Assembly: GCA_017508895.1 (NCBI GenBank)
Contig: JAFWRA010000150.1
Span: 1-7,577 of the forward strand
Source: Bacteroidales bacterium
GTDB lineage: Bacteria > Bacteroidota > Bacteroidia > Bacteroidales > F082
Direction: 5' to 3'
DNA: 7,577 nucleotides
Shown: piece after piece, positions 1-6,800 of the stretch
Numbering within the stretch: position 1 is the first letter of the stretch
Layout of the letters: each line of letters begins with the position of its first letter
Program-made: the position numbers and the translations under genes
Notes under the pieces: generated by a model
What the model saw: only the letters and a program-made list of their open reading frames with translations
What the model was told of the DNA's origin: nothing
The model's database searches: none

Positions 1-288
1 CGTGCCAAAGGCCTGCTTACCGGCAAGCTCTTCGAGTATATGGCCTCGGGCCGCCCCATCCTCTGCATCGGTCCCGAAGACGGCGACGCGGCAAGAATCC
101 TTAGGGAAACTGGTGCCGGCCAGACCATCAGCTTTGAGGGCAAAGAGAAGATGAAGGAAGCTTTGAAAAACCTCTATCAGAGGTATCTCAACCATACCCT
201 GCCTAACAACACAAACACAGCCGTTGAGCAGTTTTCGAGAAAGAACATGTCAGAAAAATATGCAATGTTATTAAACCATTCTATTTAA
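1..288 (+). CDS. Glycosyltransferase, C-terminal fragment (5' end outside window)
   Basis: The reading frame is open from base 1 and ends at TAA 286-288, giving the last 95 residues of a protein whose start lies upstream of the window. Residues 7-20 read TGKLFEYMASGRPI, followed by LCIGPEDGDAARIL. This is the typical late motif of GT-B glycosyltransferases (GT4-like), where the protein grips the nucleotide-sugar donor; the tail is a helical, charged segment. Family knowledge: such enzymes move a sugar from a nucleotide donor onto a growing glycan at the cytoplasmic face of the membrane. The donor and acceptor cannot be read from this fragment. The stop overlaps the next start (TAATG), so the two genes are very probably cotranscribed and translationally coupled. 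The first 120 bases are much richer in GC than the end of the gene. Confidence 0.8.
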   Translation, partial: RAKGLLTGKLFEYMASGRPILCIGPEDGDAARILRETGAGQTISFEGKEKMKEALKNLYQRYLNHTLPNNTNTAVEQFSRKNMSEKYAMLLNHSI

Positions 289-827
289 TGGACCAAAAAT
301 TCGAAATCAACAAAGGAATGATAAGTCGGTATGAAAAGACTTTATCGTTTATTCAAACCCACACCCCCAACACAAAAAAAATCCTCGATTTAGGAATTTG
401 CAACCCGTTCTCAGACATATTGAAAGAAAAAGGATATGAGGTCTTCAACACCCACGGCGAGGATTTAGACTATCATCCCGAGGTGGTCAAGCAATACGAT
501 GGAATTGAGTGCGTCACCGCTTTGGAAATTTGCGAGCATCTCATCAACCCTATGGGCGTGCTTTCCCAACTGCCCAGCGACAAACTCATTGCATCCATCC
601 CGTTATCGCTTTGGTTTGCAAAGGCATACAGAAGCAAAACCGACCCTTGGGACAGACATTTCCATGAGTTTGAGGATTGGCAATTCGATTGGTTACTTGA
701 AAAAGCCGGATGGAAAGTCATGGCTTCAGAGAAATGGACAGCTCCGATAAGCCAAATCGGCATCAGGCCTCTGTTAAGAAAGTTCACTCCGAGATACTAC
801 ATCGTATATGCAGAAAGAGCCAAATAA
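288..827 (+). CDS. Class I SAM-dependent methyltransferase, small
   Basis: A 179-residue soluble protein with no signal peptide or membrane segment. Residues 31-36 (KILDLG) look like motif I of class I methyltransferases, although the usual glycine-rich loop is replaced by ICNPFS. Residues 79-88 (LEICEHLINP) match the post-I/motif-II element often written E.iEHl..P. Residues 120-142 (starting PWDRHFHEFEDW) match the typical DxxHxxxFt....lLe.aGF end of Methyltransf_11/23-type proteins. Inference: it methylates a sugar or a lipid-linked glycan intermediate, because it sits between two glycosyltransferase genes. The ATG at 288 shares its A with the preceding stop, and the 3' end overlaps the next gene by 20 bases, so translational coupling is likely in both directions. 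At about 180 residues it is short for the fold, and the substrate cannot be deduced. Confidence 0.75.
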   Translation: MDQKFEINKGMISRYEKTLSFIQTHTPNTKKILDLGICNPFSDILKEKGYEVFNTHGEDLDYHPEVVKQYDGIECVTALEICEHLINPMGVLSQLPSDKLIASIPLSLWFAKAYRSKTDPWDRHFHEFEDWQFDWLLEKAGWKVMASEKWTAPISQIGIRPLLRKFTPRYYIVYAERAK

Positions 828-1974
828 ACCGAATGTTTTATTTGTCGCCTCCAACATCCCGACTCCAAAACGGCAGTCAAACAAGGTGGTGATGACGATT
901 GCGCACAAGCTGTCGCCGCAATTCAGCATATCCGTCCTGCATCCTGCCGAATTTGCTCCATTTCCTTTCAACATGATGAAGAAATACAAAAACATCATGG
1001 GAAGCCAGAGCTGGGAAGACGACGGTATCGTTGTCAGGCCTTTCAAATACATAAGGTTGTTTGGAAAGATAAACGCTTTTCTTCTTCTCCCCCGTTACAA
1101 AAAAAGAATCCTAAGATACTGCCAGCAACATGGCATTCCGCAACTGGTTCATGCCCATTTTGCATTGCCCGACGGATACATTGCCTATCAAATCAGCCAA
1201 TTGTTCAACGTCCCCTACATCATTTCATTCAGGAAATCCGACATCGCATCACTCAATCTGCCTCCCCATTGCAGCACTAAAAAACTGATGTCCGAGGTTT
1301 TGTCCAATGCAAGCAAAATCATCGTACACAATGCTGCACAACAAGAAACACTATCCGAAGCAGGTTATGAGAGCATTGTCATGCCTCATGGGATTGAGGC
1401 CAACTTCTTTGCAAAAAAAGAATCGGCCAACACCTCCAACATCCTCAACATCGCTTGTGTTGGGGAATTGATTCCACAAAAGCATATAGATTGGGTCATC
1501 AATGCTGTTCGAGATTATGAGGGCGACAAAAAACTCAAATTGAAAGTCGCGGGAGAAGGTCCTATGCGCCATGAATTAGAGCTATTGGCGCAAGGAGCAG
1601 ACGACATCCAATTACTAGGAAAAATCAGCCACGACAATGTAGGTGAATTACTGAGGCGATCCGACATCTTTGCGCTTCCCAGCGTCAACGAGACATTCGG
1701 ATTAGTATATTTGGAGGCCACAGCGCATCAAAATGCTGTAATCGCAACCAAAGGGACGGGAATATGGGGAAATCTCATTGATGGCGATGAGGCACTCTAT
1801 TGCGACTCATACACCTCTTTCCAAGAAAAGCTTTACAAACTGATTGAAGAAGATGGTTTCAGGAACCAAATGGCATTAAACGCTTATGTAAAAACCAAAG
1901 AAAACTACACATGGGACATCATCATCAACAGATATATTTCGCTTTACCGTTCTTTGATGGCCACTCTGAATTAA
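808..1974 (+). CDS. Glycosyltransferase, GT4-type (GT-B fold)
   Basis: A 388-residue protein of normal length for GT4 enzymes. The N-terminal acceptor half (1 to about 195) starts with NVLFVASNIPTPKRQSN and contains VHAHFALPDG near 114-123. The C-terminal donor half starts near 212 and shows VGELIPQK (218-225), VAGEGPM (247-253) and the diagnostic E-x7-E motif ETFGLVYLE (E295 and E303). Family knowledge: retaining glycosyltransferases using nucleotide-sugar donors at the cytoplasmic membrane face. Two positions differ from the commonest form: SFRKSD (140-145) where HGsD is usual, and GTGIWGNLI (316-324) where GGipE is usual. The ATG at 808 is the first available and overlaps the methyltransferase gene by 20 bases, supporting one operon. 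Sugar specificity is unknown. It seems to be the last gene of the operon, since the next gene is convergent. Confidence 0.88.
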   Translation: MQKEPNKPNVLFVASNIPTPKRQSNKVVMTIAHKLSPQFSISVLHPAEFAPFPFNMMKKYKNIMGSQSWEDDGIVVRPFKYIRLFGKINAFLLLPRYKKRILRYCQQHGIPQLVHAHFALPDGYIAYQISQLFNVPYIISFRKSDIASLNLPPHCSTKKLMSEVLSNASKIIVHNAAQQETLSEAGYESIVMPHGIEANFFAKKESANTSNILNIACVGELIPQKHIDWVINAVRDYEGDKKLKLKVAGEGPMRHELELLAQGADDIQLLGKISHDNVGELLRRSDIFALPSVNETFGLVYLEATAHQNAVIATKGTGIWGNLIDGDEALYCDSYTSFQEKLYKLIEEDGFRNQMALNAYVKTKENYTWDIIINRYISLYRSLMATLN

Positions 1975-1995
1975 TTCGTATAATCCAAAGACCTT

Positions 1996-2030
1996 ATTAC
2001 GACTTTTTTCGTAACGACTTTTTTCGTAAC
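1996..2030 (+). repeat. Left direct repeat flanking the ATPase gene (two 15-bp units)
   Basis: Two tandem copies of cgacttttttcgtaa follow a short atta lead. The first unit with its lead is an inverted repeat, TTACGA-CTTTTT-TCGTAA, able to form a 6-bp stem. The same 35-base block recurs in the same orientation at 3106-3140 with 32 of 35 positions identical by hand alignment. Here it lies between the 3' ends of the convergent glycosyltransferase and ATPase genes, 7 bases beyond the ATPase stop codon. Confidence 0.9.
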
Positions 2031-2037
2031 ACCTTCA

Positions 2038-3105
2038 TTACTCCATACTTTCCAAAATCCACTGTCTAAAAAACGGATCTTCCACCTCATAGCAGTCAGA
2101 ATAGATTACATATCCGTCTTTCTGCATACGTTTCAAGGCACTGTAAATAGTACTCGTCCTGTATTCACCTGATTGTAATGGTTTCCCAGAAGCAAGTCGT
2201 TGCAAAATCCAACGATTTGTCCGCTTAAGGTTCATCCACAATCGTTCATAATCCAATCCGTGCGATTTCACAATATGGTCAATAGCTGCGTCTATGGGAT
2301 TCCCTTCATTTGGTTGCATAATCCCAACTTGCCACACATTCGCCGCCAATTGCTGTGAATAGTATGGATGGCAGCCAGTATAATCCAAAATCCTATCAGA
2401 GAGTTCTCCATAGTTCTTCGGGAAAAGAGGGATTAAACGCTCCGACAGATACTTGTAGAAATCGTCTCTCGGAAGCTTTCCAAGACGCATCAACTCCCCG
2501 AAATGATAGAAGGGTGATTTCTTATTCTCAAAAATGTCAGTCATCATACTCTCTTGGCTTCCCAACATGACATAATTGATGTGCTTCTGCTCCTGCATAA
2601 TAGATCGCAACTGTTTGTCCATCTTAGGAGCAATGTCGAGAATTTCCTGAAACTCATCCAATACTATAATTATCCGGTCTTTGTCAGAATAAGCGCGCTC
2701 AATCATTGCCAACACATCCTCAATCAACACTGTTCCGTCCACATCAGGCTGAAACGACACGTCGATAGCCCCCGTCATCGGATTTGTGGATACCGTTGGA
2801 ATAAAACGAAAATGCTTAATAAAATGACGCATGCGGCTTATCGGGTGCACCTTGAAAAACTCCCTTAAAAGCTTTGCTGACAAATCTGCCACTGATGTTG
2901 TCTGCTGTAGGTTTACCGTTATATGTTTGCGTCCACTCTCCTTCACGGCCTTGGCCACCACGCTGCTCTTACCAAAACGACGTGGACTAATCAGAACCAA
3001 ATGATTCGAGCTATTTAAAAACTGCTTGATATAAGCCACTTCATTCACTCTGTCAGTGAAGTACTCTTCCTCCACTATGGTGCCAAACTTAAAAGGGTTT
3101 TCCAT
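2038..3105 (-). CDS. P-loop ATPase, ATPase_2/STAND-like, with C-terminal winged helix
   Basis: A 355-residue cytosolic protein starting MENPFKFG. Walker A is SPRRFGKSS (40-48, K46), Walker B is IIIVLDE (145-151, D150 and E151), and VMLGSQ (179-184) fits a sensor strand. GCHPYYSQQL (244-253) resembles the G.HPy..q.L lid motif of this family, and a winged-helix-like region follows at about 296-340, ending EDPFFRQWI (342-350). Family knowledge: PF01637-like ATPases are abundant, poorly characterised and often multicopy in Bacteroidota and archaea; partners are usually unknown. Start choice: an in-frame TTG at 3150 would add 15 residues, but it lies inside the -7 box of the predicted promoter and the added part would be coded by the flanking repeat, so the ATG at 3105 is preferred. 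Both Walker motifs are intact, so it is probably active. The gene is alone and convergent with its left neighbour. Confidence 0.85.
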   Translation of the reverse strand: MENPFKFGTIVEEEYFTDRVNEVAYIKQFLNSSNHLVLISPRRFGKSSVVAKAVKESGRKHITVNLQQTTSVADLSAKLLREFFKVHPISRMRHFIKHFRFIPTVSTNPMTGAIDVSFQPDVDGTVLIEDVLAMIERAYSDKDRIIIVLDEFQEILDIAPKMDKQLRSIMQEQKHINYVMLGSQESMMTDIFENKKSPFYHFGELMRLGKLPRDDFYKYLSERLIPLFPKNYGELSDRILDYTGCHPYYSQQLAANVWQVGIMQPNEGNPIDAAIDHIVKSHGLDYERLWMNLKRTNRWILQRLASGKPLQSGEYRTSTIYSALKRMQKDGYVIYSDCYEVEDPFFRQWILESME

Positions 3106-3140
3106 ATTACGACTTTTTTCGTTACGATTTTTTTCGTAAT
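3106..3140 (+). repeat. Right direct repeat, forming the ATPase 5' leader
   Basis: Second copy of the 35-base block at 1996-2030, in the same orientation. It contains two 15-base units (cgacttttttcgtta and cgatttttttcgtaa); the second unit with its lead is an inverted repeat TTACGA-TTTTTT-TCGTAA. It directly abuts the ATPase ATG on the minus strand, so in mRNA it would lie between the cap-proximal end and the start codon, where a ribosome binding site is expected. No purine-rich Shine-Dalgarno is visible apart from its GAAAAAAG stretch. Confidence 0.9.
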
Positions 3141-3147
3141 CAGGTTG

Positions 3148-3178
3148 CAAACATACACATTTTTATCCACACTACAAT
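3148..3178 (-). promoter_or_regulatory. Bacteroides-type promoter for the ATPase gene
   Basis: On the minus strand the -7 box TATGTTTG (3155-3148) fits TAnnTTTG exactly, and ATTG (3178-3175) lies 19 bases upstream as a three-of-four match to the -33 TTTG. Transcription should begin roughly 7 bases downstream, near 3141, just outside the right repeat. Prediction from consensus only. Confidence 0.6.
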
Positions 3179-3180
3179 CA

Positions 3181-3231
3181 ATTGCAAAAAAAATGTTTTT
3201 TATTTTCAAATATATCGTGTACTTTTGCAAT
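3181..3231. repeat. 9-bp inverted repeat between divergent promoters
   Basis: ATTGCAAAA (3181-3189) is the perfect reverse complement of TTTTGCAAT (3223-3231). The right arm overlaps the -7 box of the rightward promoter and the left arm is just upstream of the leftward -33 box. It could be an operator acting on both genes, or chance in AT-rich DNA. Confidence 0.4.
3197..3227 (+). promoter_or_regulatory. Bacteroides-type promoter for the secreted-protein operon
   Basis: The -7 box TACTTTTG (3220-3227) fits TAnnTTTG exactly. A weak -33 element TTTT (3197-3200) sits 19 bases upstream. Transcription would start near 3234, leaving a leader of about 25 bases before the ATG at 3259. This placement also rules out a longer reading of the downstream gene from TTG 3145. 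Confidence 0.55.
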
Positions 3232-3258
3232 GCAAAGATTGAAAAATTCATTTCCTCC

Positions 3259-3870
3259 ATGAAAAAAAACGCACTGCTTTTCGTCATACTGTTTTCCTAT
3301 TTGGTTGGTATTGGCCAAACCGTCAACATCGGTGACATTCTTTGCACCGATGGTAGTATCGTCAGCCCCGAACAATACGCCACATCGGGCAGAACCGCCA
3401 AAGGCATAGTGTTTTATGTGGACGAGACGGATCAACATGGATGGGCCGTGCACTTGAATTACCAAGGGTCCGTGCTATGGAGTCCCGACTTCCATGATAT
3501 TCCCGGCCTAACCAACTATCAGGAATTCCGTGATGCCATCAACGACTTCGACGGATACGAGAACACCAGAATAATCAGGGAGGCAGGAAATGCCACTACA
3601 TACCCTGCCGCATGGGCTGTGGATTTCCCAAACGGTTGGTACCTGCCCGCTGCCGGACAGATACGATATCTCTACGGATACCTTCCTGAAGTTAACCGTT
3701 CCATCGATATTGTCGGAGGTGAAACTATGGAACTGATCTCCAGTTGGTGGCTTTGGGCATCGACCGAGTGTAACGCCCAAGATGCATGGGATATCAACAG
3801 CCAAGGGGCGGAAGGTCATAGCAAAAAACCCGACCACCATTTTCATGTCAGAGCCGTAACCAACTTTTAA
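3259..3870 (+). CDS. Secreted DUF1566/Lcl-like (C-type-lectin-like) domain protein
   Basis: A 203-residue protein with a signal peptide (1 to about 20: MKKN, then a hydrophobic core ending VGIGQ) and one domain filling the rest. Landmarks are IGDILCTDGS (24-33), GIVFYVDETDQHGWAV (49-64), PAAWAVDF (116-123), GWYLPAAGQ (126-134), SSWWLWASTE (161-170) and a final HVRAVTNF (196-203). The GW.LP..Q .. SS .. RAV order fits DUF1566/Lcl_C domains, which adopt a C-type-lectin-like fold; I assign this from motifs only. No T9SS tail, lipobox or other membrane segment is visible, so it may stay in the periplasm or work with the large neighbour. ATG 3259 is chosen because it begins the signal peptide and follows the promoter. 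The next gene starts 9 bases downstream. Ligand and role are unknown. Confidence 0.75.
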   Translation: MKKNALLFVILFSYLVGIGQTVNIGDILCTDGSIVSPEQYATSGRTAKGIVFYVDETDQHGWAVHLNYQGSVLWSPDFHDIPGLTNYQEFRDAINDFDGYENTRIIREAGNATTYPAAWAVDFPNGWYLPAAGQIRYLYGYLPEVNRSIDIVGGETMELISSWWLWASTECNAQDAWDINSQGAEGHSKKPDHHFHVRAVTNF

Positions 3871-3879
3871 CCCAGTCCT

Positions 3880-6800
3880 ATGAAACGATTGCTCCATATC
3901 GTATTATTGTTCATGCTGTCGACAAGTCTATCCTTGTCGGCACAGACATACAAAATCGGCGACCTAATCATCAACGACGACGGATCGAGGGGAATCGTTT
4001 TCTATGTCAACACCGACAGAACCGACGGCTGGATGGTGGCCTTGAACGACCTACCCACAAACAACTGGGGCTTGGCTGATGATTTAGCAGGAATACCGAA
4101 TCTTAGTGAGCCAATGGAGTTGTTTTACGAAACCGATGGTTATGCTAACACGGGCATTATCAGGCAGCACCATTCGGGGCAAGGATACGCCCAAGACTAT
4201 GGAGCGGGCATCGTCGATTATGAACATTTTTGGTACATCCCTACAGCAGGCCAACTCATGAAACTCTGTAGTGCATGGAGCACCATCGAAAACCATATTA
4301 TCCAAGCAGGAGGCACGACAATGAAATGGCAACCCTATTACAGCAGTTCAGAGGCAACCACACCAGGTCAACTCTTTGCCGTCGACTTTGGTAGCCTTCT
4401 CCGTGATGCCGGAGGCAACTTCATCAATAAAGACAAGGCAGGAACTGCATACCTCAGGGCTGTAAGGAACATCCTGCAGCCTCTTCCTCCGCCCGACCCA
4501 TCATTACCCGACAACATATTGGAAAGTAACTGCAACACTCCCTTGCCAATCTTTGAATGGGGCATCCGTGAAGACTGGTCTTCGAGTGCCAACATTTATT
4601 GCCGCATCAACCCACTTGTGGGTGACCTCGATGATGACGGCATCCCTGAAATCGTCTGCTTCGACATGGAAGGCAACAGCTCAAGCCAAACAGCCGCCAA
4701 GACCATCAATGTATATGACGGCCAAAGCAAAATCATGAAAACACAGATCTCCGTGAACGGCTTGGTTTGGGCACATGGCAATGGTCCGTTTGGACTAGTC
4801 AAACTACCCAATCGAAAAGGGCTAATTGTGACTGCATGCAAAGACAGCAAATTGTACGCCTATGACATTACGGCCACCAATCCCAGCACCCCCGTTTGGG
4901 TCTCTAACGAGAGCTACAACACAGGCAACAATGATTTCTCGGTCAGTCTTGGATTCGCCGACTTCAACGGCGACGGCCACCCAGAAATCTATTTACGCAA
5001 TAAAATCTTCAATGCCGAGACAGGCGTATTGCTCGCCACTGCCCAAGGCGGCAATAACCAAGCTGACTCCTATTCACACAATAGCCACACCAACCACAAT
5101 AAGCTATCGTGCCCTTTAGCTTTCGATATTTGTGACGATACCCGTCAAGAACTCATCTTAGGCAACGAGATTTACGATGTCGTCATCACCAATCCGAATG
5201 GCATCACGGGCAACCATATAACACTTAAGAAAAGCATCACTCCGCCAAATGGTATCATCAATGATGGGCATGTGCAAGTAGCCGACTTCAACCTCGACGG
5301 CCACCCCGATATCCTTGTTAGTAACCGTGACACTGAGGGATCGACAGGAACCGTTTCTATCTATGTCTGGGATGTGTTCAATAACCAAGCCTATGACCCC
5401 ATCAATCTGAGCACCACGTTTACGGGCAAGAGCATCCCATTGATTGCCGACTTCGACGAGGATGGCACCCTGGAAATTCTCATTGACTGCTGCCATGAAT
5501 CAAACCAAGGCCTTCGTGCCTATCACTTCAATCCTAACAGCAATAGCTTCCAATACTTATGGTCTTTGTATATAGATGAAGACTCCTACTCCAACACCGC
5601 GACACTCTTTGACTTCAACAATGATGGGAACAACGAATTGCTCTTTACCGACAATAGCCACTTTAGGATTTACGATGTAGGCGGCACACAGCCCGTTCAG
5701 ATGGCAGACATCGACTGTGGCGAAATCAGCATCATGCATATCCCGCTCGTGGTCGATGTCGACAACGACAACAGTGCCGAGATCGTTGTCACAGGCAAGA
5801 CTGGAGGAGCAGTACAAGCTAATACTATGTTAAAGGTTTACAAATCGGCGACCGAACCTTGGAGAGCCGCTCGTCCCGTTTGGAACCAATATATGTACCA
5901 CGTCACCAATGTAAACGAAGACCTAACCATCCCCCATTTCTGTTTCAACACGAGCACGGTATTCGCTGGTTCCGACGGCGTTCTCCGTCGGCCCTATAAC
6001 AACTTCTTGCAGCAAGCAGGCTATATCACTCCCGACGGTATGGTCTATAATCCAAACGGCATCACAAATATCAACATTCAAGGTTCAGCCTGCTCATCGT
6101 TCACCTTCAACGGCATAGAATACACCGAGAGCGGACTCTTCGAGCAACTCATCGAGTCGCCCGAAGGATGCGACACTGTCTATCACATCCAAGTAGATTT
6201 AGGTTCGCCAGTTACCTTCCAGTTTTGGAGGACACGTTGTGACCATTTCACATGGAACGACAGCACTTACTACGACAGTGGCGACTACCAGCAGACCTTC
6301 ACCTCCATCGAAGGATGCGACAGCATCGTTACCTTACACCTTGTCATTGCCGACACGCTTACCTACGACTGGTCGGCACAAAGCTGTACCGACTACACTT
6401 GGAATGGCACCACCTACTCCCAAAGCGGCGACTATCCCATGGCTTTCGTCACTGATTATGGCTGCGACAGTGTTTCGACCCTGCATCTCGTAATCTACGA
6501 GCCATACCAAGTCGACATCGACACCACCGCCTGCGGTAGCCTATCGTGGAATGGGCAAGAACTTACGGCCTCAGGATTCTACCAAGCCACATTTGAGGAT
6601 GCTAACGGCTGCGACTCACTCGTACGTCTACAACTTACCATCGATCCGCTACCCGAGGCTATCCCCGAAATCATCGGACCGACAGAGGTATATGTTTCCT
6701 CCGACCTCATCTTCGGTCTATTCAACTATTCCATCGACTCGGTACCTTATGCCACCCACTACCAGTGGTCGCTCGGTAACCCTGACTGGGTCATGGACAC

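Larger units (their letters stand above)
1996..3140 (-). mobile_element. Possible repeat-bounded ATPase gene module
   Basis: One ATPase gene (2038-3105) is enclosed by 35-base direct repeats that lie 7 bases beyond its stop codon and directly against its start codon. It separates a glycan operon from an unrelated secreted-protein operon and runs against both. That layout suggests a gene-sized module that spreads or duplicates together with its repeats. No transposase, integrase or clear target-site duplication was seen, so mobility is inference only. The repeats could instead be regulatory elements kept with each gene copy. Confidence 0.35.

Noticed and set aside
473..787. Antisense open frames over the methyltransferase and similar long antisense frames elsewhere (4084-4332, 5158-5496, 7055-7321)
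   Set aside because: They lie wholly or almost wholly within convincing genes, show no recognisable domain or start signal, and are explained by the codon composition of the sense strand.
1996..2030. Canonical intrinsic terminator
   Set aside because: The stems are only 6 bp and AT-rich, and the T-run lies in the loop, not directly after a strong stem.
1996..3140. Classical insertion sequence
   Set aside because: The only gene is an ATPase with no DDE, HUH or recombinase motif, and the end repeats are direct rather than terminal inverted repeats.
1996..3140. CRISPR array
   Set aside because: There are only two 15-base units at each of two places and no regular spacers.
3106..3150. N-terminal extension of the ATPase from TTG 3150, reading the repeat in frame
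   Set aside because: The TTG lies inside the predicted -7 box and the added residues would be encoded only by the flanking repeat. The repeat unit being 15 bases makes in-frame reading automatic. ATG 3105 begins the family-like sequence.
3145..3258. Longer start (TTG 3145) for the 203-residue secreted protein
   Set aside because: It begins upstream of the putative promoter and would bury the clear signal peptide that starts at ATG 3259.
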